Origin: JANYIP01 sp031394045
GTDB taxonomy: Bacteria > Actinomycetota > Actinomycetes > Prado026
Direction: 5' to 3'
Length of the DNA stretch: 11,074 nt
NCBI GenBank assembly: GCA_031394045.1
Contig: JANMWN010000070.1
Location: forward strand, 1 to 11,074
Shown here one piece after another: positions 1 to 6,128 of the stretch (the first letter of the stretch is position 1; the number at the start of each line of letters is the position of its first letter). The notes under the pieces are model-generated. The model searched no databases and was not told the origin of the DNA. It worked only from the letters and a program-made list of their open reading frames with translations. The translations under genes were made by a program, and so were the position numbers.

Positions 1-225
1 GGCGGCACCCGCAGCGGCCTGTCCGAGGTGCAGGAGATCCTCGGCGGCATCGAGGACGTCGCGTTCCTGCAGCTGACCAGCGCCGACGTCGTACGCCACC
101 GGTTGGTCACCGAGATCGTCGACGCGTACGCCGTGCACGACGCGGTCGTCGAGGCGGCCGGCCAGGTCGCTGCGTCCGGGCAGCAGGGGCACAAGGGCGG
201 CGGGCGGCCGTCGAACCGCAGGTGA
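1..225 (+). CDS. phoH: PhoH-like ATPase, C-terminal part (cut by window start)
   Basis: Only the last 74 codons are present, in frame from base 1 to the TGA at 223-225. The fragment matches the C-terminal end of the PhoH P-loop ATPase family: a G-L-S-E-V-Q-E-I-L helix, then G-I-E-D-V-A-F, then the D-V-V-R-H-R-L-V helix (residues 29-36 of the fragment) and E-I-V-D-A-Y. These are typical of actinobacterial PhoH proteins. The Walker motifs would lie upstream of the window. The last 20 or so residues are a Gly/Lys/Arg-rich disordered tail. PhoH proteins are predicted NTPases, often linked to RNA metabolism, and phoH followed by ybeY is a widely conserved pair. Only 7 nt separate it from ybeY, so the two are almost surely co-transcribed. 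Confidence 0.88.
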   Translation, partial: GGTRSGLSEVQEILGGIEDVAFLQLTSADVVRHRLVTEIVDAYAVHDAVVEAAGQVAASGQQGHKGGGRPSNRR

Positions 226-232
226 GGGTGCG

Positions 233-712
233 ATGAGCGTCGAGGTCGCCAACGAGAGTGGCACCCCCGTCGACGAGGAGGCACTCTCCGCGCTGGCCAG
301 GTTCGCCCTCGACCGGCTCAGGATGCATCCCCAGTCCGAGCTGTCGGTCCTGCTCGTCGACGAGCCGGCGATGGAGCAGCTGCACATCAAGTGGATGGAC
401 GAGCCGGGACCGACCGACGTGCTGAGCTTTCCCATGGACGAGCTGCGTCCACCCCGGGACGACGACGACGTGCCCGCGCCCGGCCTGCTCGGTGACGTGG
501 TCCTGTGCCCCACCGTCGCCGAGCGGCAGGGCGTGGCGGCCGGTCACGGGGCCGAGGCCGAGCTGCACCTGCTCGCCACCCACGGCATCCTGCACCTGCT
601 CGGCTACGACCACGCCGAGCCCTCCGAGGAGCGCGAGATGTTCGGGCTGCAGGACGAGATCGTGCAGGCCTGGCGCGAGCACCGAGCCGCCGGCAAGGCG
701 GTCGGACCGTGA
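233..712 (+). CDS. ybeY: YbeY endoribonuclease / rRNA maturation factor
   Basis: This 159-residue protein is of normal length for YbeY, a single-strand-specific metalloendoribonuclease involved in 16S rRNA 3'-end maturation and 70S ribosome quality control. The zinc-binding signature H-x3-H-x5-H is intact as H117, H121 and H127 in the segment ATHGILHLLGYDH. The conserved T-D-V-L-S-F-P strand lies at 61-67 and the L-G-D-V motif near 86-89. The ATG start is supported by a purine-rich GGTGAGGG at 221-228, which overlaps the phoH stop. The end overlaps the next start as GTGA (709-712), giving translational coupling. Era, another small-subunit assembly factor, lies in the same block, which fits a ribosome-biogenesis role. 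Confidence 0.96.
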   Translation: MSVEVANESGTPVDEEALSALARFALDRLRMHPQSELSVLLVDEPAMEQLHIKWMDEPGPTDVLSFPMDELRPPRDDDDVPAPGLLGDVVLCPTVAERQGVAAGHGAEAELHLLATHGILHLLGYDHAEPSEEREMFGLQDEIVQAWREHRAAGKAVGP

Positions 713-2124
713 CGGCGGGTGACCTCCGGCTGATCCTGCTGGCGGCGTTGCTGGTGGTCCTGGCCGCGCTGTTCGCCGCCGCCGACACCGCGCTCGCCCG
801 GGTGTCGCGCATCGCGGTCGACGAGCTCGCACGCGAGGGTCGGCGCGGGGCCAGCCGACTCGTACGCGTGGTCGCCGACCCGGCCCGATACCTCAACGTC
901 GCGCTGTTCCTCCGGGTGTTCTGCGAGGCGCTGGCCACCGTCCTCGTCGCGGTGGTCTGCCTCGACGGCATCGACTCGACCTTCGAGGCGATCCTCGTCG
1001 CCGCCGGCATCATGGTCGTCGTGTCGTACGTCGCCATCGGTGTCGCTCCCCGAACGCTGGCTCGGCAGCATGCGCCACGCGTGGCCCTGGCTGCGGCCGG
1101 CCCGATCTCCCTGCTGGCAACGGTTCTTGGCCCGATCACCCACTTGCTGATCCTTGTCGGCAACGCCCTGACCCCGGGGCACGGTTTCCGGCACGGCCCC
1201 TTCACCTCTGAGGCCGAGCTGCGCGAGCTCGTCGACCTCGCCGAGCGCGACCGCCTCATCGAGGACGACGAGCGCCAGATGATCCACTCGGTCTTCGAGC
1301 TCGGTGACACCCTCGTCCGCGAGGTCATGGTGCCGCGGCCCGACATGGTCGTCGTCGAGCGCGGCCGGACGCTCCGGCAGGCCCAGTCCCTGGCCCTGCG
1401 CAGCGGGTTCTCGCGCATCCCGGTGATCGGCGAGAACGTCGACGACGTGGTCGGTATCGTCTACCTCAAGGACATCACCCGCCGGGTGTACGAGTACCGC
1501 GACGCCGAGCAGAGCGAGAAGGCCGAGGACGTGATGCGGCCGGCCACCTTCGTCCCCGACAGCAAACCGGTCGACGAGCTGCTGCGGGCCATGCAGGCGC
1601 AGCGCATCCACGTCGCGGTCGTCGTCGACGAGTACGGCGGCACCGCGGGCCTGGTGACGATCGAGGACATCCTCGAGGAGATCGTCGGTGAGATCTCGGA
1701 CGAGTACGACACCGGCCGGCCCGAGATCGAGGAGCTGGACGGCGGCGACGTACGCGTCAGCGCCCGGCTGCACGTCGACGACTTCGCCGAGCACTTCGAC
1801 ATCACGCCGGAGGAGTCGGAGATCGAGGACGTCGACAGCGTCGGCGGGCTGCTGGCCGCTCTGCTCGGCAAGGTCCCGATCGCCGGGTCGTCGGCGACCT
1901 TCCACGGGCTACAGCTGACGGCGGAGTCCCTGGCCGGCCGGCGCAACCGGATCGGCACCCTGCTCGTGCACCGGCTCGAGCAGTCGTCCGGTCCCGTCGA
2001 CGGAGGCGACTCGCGTGTCGACGACGCGACCTCAAGCAGCCCGAGCAGCCCGAGCAGCCCGAGCATCCCGAGCCAGCAGAGCCAGCCGGAGCCCGCCCAG
2101 CCGGTGGAGGCCGCCGATGTCTGA
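709..2124 (+). CDS. HlyC/CorC (CNNM) family membrane protein with CBS pair
   Basis: This 471-residue protein begins at a GTG overlapping the ybeY stop. Residues about 6-155 form a DUF21/CNNM-type membrane domain: hydrophobic segments near 6-26, 66-85, 93-115 and 125-152, with the family's small-residue segment A-A-A-D-T-A-L-A at 23-30. Two CBS repeats follow at about 206-257 and 275-329; the second ends in the conserved D-E-Y-G-G-T-A-G-L-V-T-I-E-D-I-L-E-E. A CorC_HlyC C-terminal domain spans about 338-424. CNNM proteins are linked to magnesium or other divalent-cation export, and the CBS pair normally senses Mg-ATP. The old 'hemolysin' label is not supported as a function. Residues 425-471 are a low-complexity Ser/Pro/Gln/Glu tail built on a DNA tandem repeat. 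Longer upstream in-frame starts lie inside ybeY and were rejected. Confidence 0.93.
   Translation: MTAGDLRLILLAALLVVLAALFAAADTALARVSRIAVDELAREGRRGASRLVRVVADPARYLNVALFLRVFCEALATVLVAVVCLDGIDSTFEAILVAAGIMVVVSYVAIGVAPRTLARQHAPRVALAAAGPISLLATVLGPITHLLILVGNALTPGHGFRHGPFTSEAELRELVDLAERDRLIEDDERQMIHSVFELGDTLVREVMVPRPDMVVVERGRTLRQAQSLALRSGFSRIPVIGENVDDVVGIVYLKDITRRVYEYRDAEQSEKAEDVMRPATFVPDSKPVDELLRAMQAQRIHVAVVVDEYGGTAGLVTIEDILEEIVGEISDEYDTGRPEIEELDGGDVRVSARLHVDDFAEHFDITPEESEIEDVDSVGGLLAALLGKVPIAGSSATFHGLQLTAESLAGRRNRIGTLLVHRLEQSSGPVDGGDSRVDDATSSSPSSPSSPSIPSQQSQPEPAQPVEAADV
2035..2070 (+). repeat. 9-bp tandem repeat, four units, encoding (SSP)3-SIP
   Basis: Four consecutive 9-bp units start at 2035, 2044, 2053 and 2062. 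The first three read AGCAGCCCG exactly and the fourth AGCATCCCG. They are in frame and encode Ser-Ser-Pro three times and Ser-Ile-Pro once, in the disordered tail of the CNNM protein. The 9-bp period keeps the frame if copies are gained or lost, so the tail length may vary between strains. Confidence 0.9.
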
Positions 2125-2485
2125 CCACAGCCCGAACAACGAGCCGCTGGACCCCGAGGACGCCAAGCTCGTCACGCTCGCCAGGGCCAGTCGGGCCCGT
2201 ACCGGCGCTGCCGAGGGCGCGGCCGTGCGTGACGACACCGGCCGCACGTACACCGCCGCGACCGTGGCCCTGCCCTCGCTCGGGCTGTCGGCGCTGCGCC
2301 TGGCCGTCGCGATGGCGGCGTCCAGCGGCGCGACGACGCTGGCTGCCGCGGCAGTGGTCCGGGAGGACGACGGGCACCCGCTCGCCGACGTCGACGTCGC
2401 CGCGGTACGCGACCTGGGTGGGCCGTGGACACCGGTGTTCGTCGCGTCGCCGGCCGGCACCGTGCTGTCGACGACCCAGGCATGA
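2117..2485 (+). CDS. Cytidine deaminase-like protein lacking zinc ligands
   Basis: This 122-residue protein starts at an ATG overlapping the previous gene by 8 nt, with a good GGAGG at 2106-2110. It resembles the cytidine deaminase fold: A-A-V-R-D-D-T-G-R-T-Y-T (35-46) is the first hairpin, S-L-G-L-S-A-L-R (54-61) sits where active enzymes have the C/H-A-E catalytic helix start, and T-P-V-F-V-A-S-P-A-G-T-V (105-116) is the late strand. The C/H-A-E motif and the P-C-x-x-C motif are both missing; the second is replaced around 88-95 by P-L-A-D-V-D-V-A. It cannot bind catalytic zinc in the usual way and should not be annotated as an active deaminase. Homologues in this slot, between the CBS protein and era, are common in actinobacteria. 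Its role is unknown; a structural or binding function is inference. Confidence 0.8.
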   Translation: MSDHSPNNEPLDPEDAKLVTLARASRARTGAAEGAAVRDDTGRTYTAATVALPSLGLSALRLAVAMAASSGATTLAAAAVVREDDGHPLADVDVAAVRDLGGPWTPVFVASPAGTVLSTTQA

Positions 2486-2497
2486 CCGCCGATCGGG

Positions 2498-2503
2498 GAC
2501 AAT
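2498..2503 (+). promoter_or_regulatory. Possible leaderless-type -10 box upstream of era
   Basis: GACAAT lies 7 nt before the era ATG (2511). This has the A at position 2 and final T of an actinobacterial -10 box, at the distance expected if transcription starts at or next to the start codon. No Shine-Dalgarno sequence is visible before era. No clear -35 is seen, so this is tentative. The box is also the loop side of a small GGGGA-CAA-TCCCC hairpin (2495-2507). Confidence 0.35.
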
Positions 2504-2510
2504 CCCCCGC

Positions 2511-3410
2511 ATGACCTTCCGCTCCGGCTTCGCCTGCCTCGTCGGCCGTCCGAACGTCGGGAAGTCCACGCTCACCAACGCCCTCGTCGGCGACAAGGTG
2601 GCGATCACCTCGTCGCGCCCGCAGACGACGCGCCACACCATCCGCGGCATCGTCAACCGACCGGACGCGCAGCTCGTCCTCGTCGACACCCCGGGCCTGC
2701 ACCGGCCGAGGACGCTGCTCGGTCAGCGGCTGAACGACCTCGTGCGCGAGACGCTCTCCGAGGTCGACATCATCGGGTTCTGCGTACCCGCCGACCAGCC
2801 GATCGGCCCCGGCGACCGGTTCATCGCCGCCGAGCTCGCGGAGATCCGGCGTACGCCCAAGGTGGCCATCGTCACCAAGACCGACCTGGTCGGCCGTGAG
2901 CAGCTGGCCAAGCACCTGCTCAAGATCCAGACCCTCGGCGAGTTCGCCGAGATCGTGCCGGTGTCCGCGACCGGCGGCGACCAGGTCGGGCTGCTCGCCG
3001 ACCTGTTCGTCGGGCTGCTGCCCGAGGGTCCCGAGCTGTACCCAGGTGGCGAGCTGACCGACGAGCCCGAGGCCGTCATGGTCGCCGAGCTGGTCCGCGA
3101 GGCGGCCCTCGAGGGCGTGCGCGACGAGCTGCCGCACTCGCTGGCCGTGGTCGTCGACGAGATGCTGCCGCGAGAGGGCCGGCCCCCGGAGCGCCCGCTG
3201 CTGGACGTACGCGTGCTGCTCTACGTCGAGCGGCCCAGCCAGAAGGCGATCATCATCGGCAAGGGCGGTGAGCGGCTCCGGCAGGTCGGGACCCAGGCGC
3301 GCGGCTCGATCGAGCGGCTGCTCGGCACCCCGGTCTTCCTCGATCTGCACGTCAAGGTCGCCAAGGACTGGCAGCGCGACCCCAAACAACTCCGCAAGCT
3401 CGGCTTCTGA
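2511..3410 (+). CDS. era: GTPase Era
   Basis: This 299-residue protein has the standard Era length. The N-terminal GTPase domain has G1 as G-R-P-N-V-G-K-S (12-19), a G2 region T-T-R-H-T-I-R-G (39-46), G3 D-T-P-G (59-62), G4 as T-K-T-D (122-125) in place of the usual N-K-x-D, and G5 V-S-A (151-153). The C-terminal KH domain carries I-I-I-G-K-G-G-E-R-L (247-256) with the GxxG loop. Era binds the 3' end of 16S rRNA and promotes 30S assembly at the inner face of the membrane. ATG 2511 was chosen because it puts the G1 motif at the usual distance from the N-terminus; the open frame continues upstream but would run through the deaminase-like gene. It is separated by 25 nt from that gene and followed by a strong inverted repeat. 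Confidence 0.97.
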   Translation: MTFRSGFACLVGRPNVGKSTLTNALVGDKVAITSSRPQTTRHTIRGIVNRPDAQLVLVDTPGLHRPRTLLGQRLNDLVRETLSEVDIIGFCVPADQPIGPGDRFIAAELAEIRRTPKVAIVTKTDLVGREQLAKHLLKIQTLGEFAEIVPVSATGGDQVGLLADLFVGLLPEGPELYPGGELTDEPEAVMVAELVREAALEGVRDELPHSLAVVVDEMLPREGRPPERPLLDVRVLLYVERPSQKAIIIGKGGERLRQVGTQARGSIERLLGTPVFLDLHVKVAKDWQRDPKQLRKLGF

Positions 3411-3435
3411 GCCCACCCGAGTGGCTCATACCGGG

Positions 3436-3465
3436 GCTGGTTGGCCCGCATCCGGGCCAACCAGC
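3436..3465 (+). terminator. 13-bp inverted repeat after era (terminator, or operator)
   Basis: A perfect 13-bp stem (3436-3448 with 3453-3465) closes on the tetraloop CATC, 25 nt after the era stop. It is GC-rich and would be very stable in RNA, so it is a plausible intrinsic terminator for the upstream operon. There is no U-run after it, which is common in high-GC actinobacteria but weakens the call. A smaller 6-bp stem, TGAGCC (3408-3413) with GGCTCA (3423-3428), includes the era stop codon. Because GGTTGGCC/GGCCAACC recurs again at 3475-3482, the sequence could also, or instead, be a DNA operator. Confidence 0.6.
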
Positions 3466-3482
3466 GTCGGTTTCGGCCAACC
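3439..3482 (+). repeat. Three copies of GGCCAACC (one inverted, two direct)
   Basis: GGTTGGCC at 3439-3446 is the inverted form. GGCCAACC appears at 3455-3462 and again at 3475-3482. The first two form the core of the hairpin after era; the third lies just before the putative -10 box of the leu leader. The arrangement suggests either binding sites for a regulator or alternative RNA pairing partners for the first copy. Confidence 0.6.
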
Positions 3483-3489
3483 GGTCCGC

Positions 3490-3495
3490 TACGCT
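3490..3495 (+). promoter_or_regulatory. Putative -10 box of a leaderless leu leader transcript
   Basis: TACGCT fits the TANNNT -10 pattern and ends 6 nt before the ATG at 3502. This is the spacing expected when transcription starts on the first base of the start codon. No Shine-Dalgarno sequence precedes that ATG, which agrees with a leaderless message. The -35 region (about 3467-3472, TCGGTT with a 17-nt spacer) is poor, so the promoter may be weak or activator-assisted. Confidence 0.5.
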
Positions 3496-3501
3496 GTCCC
3501 C

Positions 3502-3546
3502 ATGCGCGCGCTGCTCCTTCTTAGCTGCCGCGACGAGGGCCTCTAA
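3502..3546 (+). CDS. leuL: Leucine-rich leader peptide of leuA
   Basis: This 14-codon ORF reads M-R-A-L-L-L-L-S-C-R-D-E-G-L and ends in TAA. Five of the 14 residues are leucine, and four are consecutive (CTG CTC CTT CTT, 3511-3522). CTT and TAA are uncommon in such GC-rich genomes, which should make translation here sensitive to charged leucyl-tRNA. The ORF lies 87 nt upstream of leuA, and its last codons form the 5' arm of a perfect stem. Leader-peptide control of leuA has been proposed in other actinobacteria, and the short Leu-run followed by a C-R type segment is typical. It is a regulatory peptide and unlikely to have any function once released. Confidence 0.85.
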   Translation: MRALLLLSCRDEGL

Positions 3547-3568
3547 CCGGCCGGCTCCCTCGTCGCGG
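3528..3568 (+). promoter_or_regulatory. leuA attenuator stem
   Basis: A perfect 12-bp stem pairs 3528-3539 with 3557-3568 around a 17-nt loop. The 5' arm is the R-D-E-G part of the leader ORF, and the loop contains the TAA stop and a CCGGCCGG palindrome. A competing set lies downstream: 3560-3565 (TCGTCG) can pair with 3585-3590, and 3573-3578 can pair with 3584-3589. A ribosome stalled at the first leucine codons would leave the 12-bp stem free to form, while one reaching the stop would cover the 5' arm and release the 3' arm. Which state terminates or blocks leuA is inference; no U-run is present. Confidence 0.72.
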
Positions 3569-3616
3569 TGTCCGTCGTTGTCCACGACGAACGCGTCAGC
3601 CGCTCTTCAGCGAGCC

Positions 3617-3624
3617 AGAGGGAG
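3617..3624 (+). promoter_or_regulatory. leuA: Ribosome binding site that fixes the leuA start
   Basis: AGAGGGAG includes GGAG at 3621-3624, 9 nt before ATG 3634. It favours this ATG over the in-frame GTG at 3568, which overlaps the last base of the attenuator stem and has no Shine-Dalgarno sequence. Confidence 0.7.
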
Positions 3625-3633
3625 CCACCCGTC

Positions 3634-5391
3634 ATGACCAGCAAGCCAGCAGCACCCGCATCGACAGCACTGACGACGCACGGCAGTCCGCAGCAGCCCA
3701 GCGCGATGCCGATCCACCGCTATCCCGCCTTCGCCCCCGTCGACATCCCCGACCGCACCTGGCCGACCAAGGTCGCCACCCGCGCCCCCCTGTGGTGCAG
3801 CGTCGACCTGCGGGACGGCAACCAGGCCCTCATCGACCCGATGACCCCTGGCCGCAAGCGCAAGATGTTCGACCTGCTCGTCCGGCTGGGCTACAAGGAG
3901 ATCGAGGTCGGCTTCCCGTCCGCGTCGCAGACCGACTTCGACTTCGTCCGGCAGCTGGTCGAGGAGGACCTGGTCCCCGACGACGTCACCATCCAGGTCC
4001 TGACGCAGGCGCGGGACCACCTGATCGAGCGTACGTACGAGTCGATCGCCGGCGCCCGGAGCGCCATCGTCCACCTCTACAACTCGACCTCGACCCTGCA
4101 ACGGCGGGTGGTCTTCGGCCTCGACAAGGAGGGCATCACCGCGATCGCGGTGGATGCCGCCAAGCTGTGCCGCAAGCTCGTCGACACCGTGCCGGGCACA
4201 GACATCCGGTTCGAGTACTCGCCGGAGTCCTACACGGGCACCGAGCTGGAGTACGCGGTCGAGGTCTGCAACGCCGTCAACGAGATCTGGAAGCCGTCGC
4301 CGGACCGCAAGACCGTCATCAACCTGCCGGCCACCGTCGAGATGGCCACGCCCAACGTCTACGCGGACTCGATCGAGTGGATGCACCGCCGGCTGGCCTA
4401 CCGCGACGACGTCATCCTGTCGCTGCACCCGCACAACGACCGGGGCACCGCCGTGGCCGCGGCCGAGCTCGGCTACCTGGCCGGCGCCGACCGCATCGAG
4501 GGCACGCTGTTCGGCAACGGCGAGCGCACCGGCAACGTCGACCTGGTCACCTTGGGGCTCAACCTGTTCTCGCAGGGCATCGACCCCGAGATCGACTTCT
4601 CCGACATCGACGAGATCCGGCGCACCGTCGAGTACTGCAACCAGCTGCCCGTCCACGAGCGGCACCCCTACGGCGGCGACCTGGTCTACACGGCCTTCTC
4701 CGGCTCGCACCAGGACGCCATCAAGAAGGGTTTCGACGCGATGGACGTCGAGGCTGCGGCGGCCGGCAAGGAGCTCGCCGAGCTGCATTGGGCGGTGCCG
4801 TACCTGCCAATCGACCCCAAGGACGTGGGCCGCTCGTACGAGGCCGTGATCCGGGTGAACAGCCAGTCGGGCAAGGGCGGAGTGGCGTACGTGATGAAGA
4901 GCGAGCACTCGCTCGAGCTGCCGCGCCGGCTGCAGATCGAGTTCTCGCAGGTCATCCAGGCCAAGACGGACTCCGAGGGCGGCGAGGTGTCTCCCGACGA
5001 GATGTGGTCGGTGTTCTCGGCCGAGTACCTCGAGCCGACCAGGCCGCTGCAGCTCAACGCCGTGCACACATCGTCCGCGGCCGGGCGTGAGGACGTGCTC
5101 CACGTCGGGCTCTACGTCGAAGGTGAGCGCCAGGAGCTCGACGGCAAGGGCAACGGTCCGATCGCTGCCTTCGTCGACGCGCTGGCGAGCGTTGGCCACG
5201 ACGTACGCGTCCTGGACTACCACGAGCACGCGCTGTCCTCCGGTGGCGACGCGAGCGCTGCGGCCTACCTGGAGTGTGCCGTGGGCGACCGGGTCCTGTG
5301 GGGCGTCGGCATCGACCCCAACATCGTCACCGCCTCGCTCAAGGCCGTCGTAAGCGCCGTCAACCGTGCCATCGGCGAGCCGCTCGGGTGA
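3634..5391 (+). CDS. leuA: 2-isopropylmalate synthase
   Basis: This 585-residue enzyme catalyses the first committed step of leucine synthesis: acetyl-CoA plus 2-ketoisovalerate to 2-isopropylmalate. The N-terminal TIM barrel has the catalytic L-R-D-G-N-Q-A-L (59-66), the metal-binding H-P-H-N-D (H265 and H267) and G-N-G-E-R-T-G-N (294-301). The C-terminal third, from about residue 455, matches the LeuA allosteric dimer domain that binds leucine for feedback inhibition. The length fits the long actinobacterial LeuA type, with an N-terminal extension of about 50 residues before the barrel. The start at ATG 3634 has a good ribosome binding site. The 5' leader suggests leucine-dependent attenuation as well as feedback control. 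The stop overlaps the recO start as GTGA. Confidence 0.97.
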   Translation: MTSKPAAPASTALTTHGSPQQPSAMPIHRYPAFAPVDIPDRTWPTKVATRAPLWCSVDLRDGNQALIDPMTPGRKRKMFDLLVRLGYKEIEVGFPSASQTDFDFVRQLVEEDLVPDDVTIQVLTQARDHLIERTYESIAGARSAIVHLYNSTSTLQRRVVFGLDKEGITAIAVDAAKLCRKLVDTVPGTDIRFEYSPESYTGTELEYAVEVCNAVNEIWKPSPDRKTVINLPATVEMATPNVYADSIEWMHRRLAYRDDVILSLHPHNDRGTAVAAAELGYLAGADRIEGTLFGNGERTGNVDLVTLGLNLFSQGIDPEIDFSDIDEIRRTVEYCNQLPVHERHPYGGDLVYTAFSGSHQDAIKKGFDAMDVEAAAAGKELAELHWAVPYLPIDPKDVGRSYEAVIRVNSQSGKGGVAYVMKSEHSLELPRRLQIEFSQVIQAKTDSEGGEVSPDEMWSVFSAEYLEPTRPLQLNAVHTSSAAGREDVLHVGLYVEGERQELDGKGNGPIAAFVDALASVGHDVRVLDYHEHALSSGGDASAAAYLECAVGDRVLWGVGIDPNIVTASLKAVVSAVNRAIGEPLG

Positions 5392-6119
5392 ACCTCTACC
5401 GGGACGAGGGCATCGTGCTTCGTACCCAGAAGCTCGGTGAGGCCGACCGCATCGTCTCGATCCTGACCCGCGAGCACGGACGGGTACGTGCGGTCGCCAA
5501 GGGCGTGCGCCGGACCAGGTCGAAGTTCGGCTCGCGGCTGGAACCGTTCGGCCACGTCGACGTGCAGCTCTACGTCGGCCGGAGCCTCGACGTCGTCACC
5601 CAGGTCGAGACCCTGACTGCCTTCGGCAGCCCGCTCGCGCAGGACTACCCCAGGTACACGGCGGGCACGGCCATGCTTGAGACGGCCGAGCGACTGACCG
5701 CCGAGGAGCGCGAGCCGGCCGTCCAGCAGTACCTCCTGCTGGTCGGGGGGCTGCGCGCGCTCGTCGAAGGGACGCACGAGCCAGGTCTGGTCCTCGACGC
5801 GTACCTGCTGCGCTCGCTGTCGGTGGCGGGGTACGCGCCCTCGTTCGACGCCTGCGCGCGCTGCGGGCTCGAGGGGCCGCACCGCGCGTTCACCGTGCAG
5901 GGCGGGGGAGCGGTGTGCCCGGACTGCCGCCCGGCGGGGTCGGCGTCACCGGCGCCGGAGACGCTGCGGCTGCTCGCTGCACTGCTGAGCGGCGACTGGG
6001 ACATCGCGGACGCCAGCGACGTACGCCATCGGCGCGAGGGCAACGGGCTGGTGTCGGCGTACCTGCAGTGGCACCTGGAGCGGGGGCTGCGCTCGCTGCC
6101 CCTGGTCGAGCGCAGCTAG
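5388..6119 (+). CDS. recO: DNA repair protein RecO
   Basis: This 243-residue protein is of normal RecO length. It begins with V-N-L-Y-R-D-E-G-I-V-L-R (1-12), the typical N-terminal OB-fold strand, followed by L-G-E-A-D-R-I-V (16-23). A four-cysteine zinc site is intact: C156-x2-C159 and C177-x2-C180. RecO works in the RecFOR pathway, loading RecA onto SSB-coated single-stranded DNA and annealing strands. The GTG start overlaps the leuA stop by 4 nt, so translation is probably coupled to leuA and the gene may share leucine control. Longer in-frame upstream sequence lies inside leuA and was not used. The TAG stop forms part of the predicted uppS promoter. Confidence 0.95.
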   Translation: MNLYRDEGIVLRTQKLGEADRIVSILTREHGRVRAVAKGVRRTRSKFGSRLEPFGHVDVQLYVGRSLDVVTQVETLTAFGSPLAQDYPRYTAGTAMLETAERLTAEEREPAVQQYLLLVGGLRALVEGTHEPGLVLDAYLLRSLSVAGYAPSFDACARCGLEGPHRAFTVQGGGAVCPDCRPAGSASPAPETLRLLAALLSGDWDIADASDVRHRREGNGLVSAYLQWHLERGLRSLPLVERS

Positions 6120-6122
6120 GGT
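6117..6122 (+). promoter_or_regulatory. uppS: Leaderless promoter -10 box of uppS
   Basis: TAGGGT fits TANNNT and is followed by exactly 6 nt and then the GTG start of uppS at 6129. This is the actinobacterial leaderless arrangement. Its first three bases are the recO stop codon. No Shine-Dalgarno sequence is present between the box and the start. No convincing -35 is seen around 6094-6099. Confidence 0.55.
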
Positions 6123-6128
6123 CGCCCC

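Noticed and set aside
604..1905. A 433-codon minus-strand open frame opposite ybeY and the CNNM gene
   Set aside because: The composition is a reverse-complement shadow rich in Asp, Val, Leu and His, with no domain. The plus-strand genes are clear.
2035..2070. CRISPR-like short repeats
   Set aside because: The units are contiguous without spacers, 9 bp long, and in frame in a Ser/Pro protein tail.
2229..2510. Upstream extension of era to give 393 residues
   Set aside because: The extension would overlap the deaminase-like gene out of frame, is Arg/Pro-rich, and puts the GTPase motif about 95 residues too far in.
3568..3633. Longer leuA starting at GTG 3568
   Set aside because: The start overlaps the end of the attenuator stem, lacks a ribosome binding site, and ATG 3634 has a good one.
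3607..5229. A 540-codon open frame on the minus strand opposite leuA
   Set aside because: leuA on the plus strand has all catalytic motifs. The antisense frame shows no recognisable family and is the usual shadow in GC-rich coding DNA.
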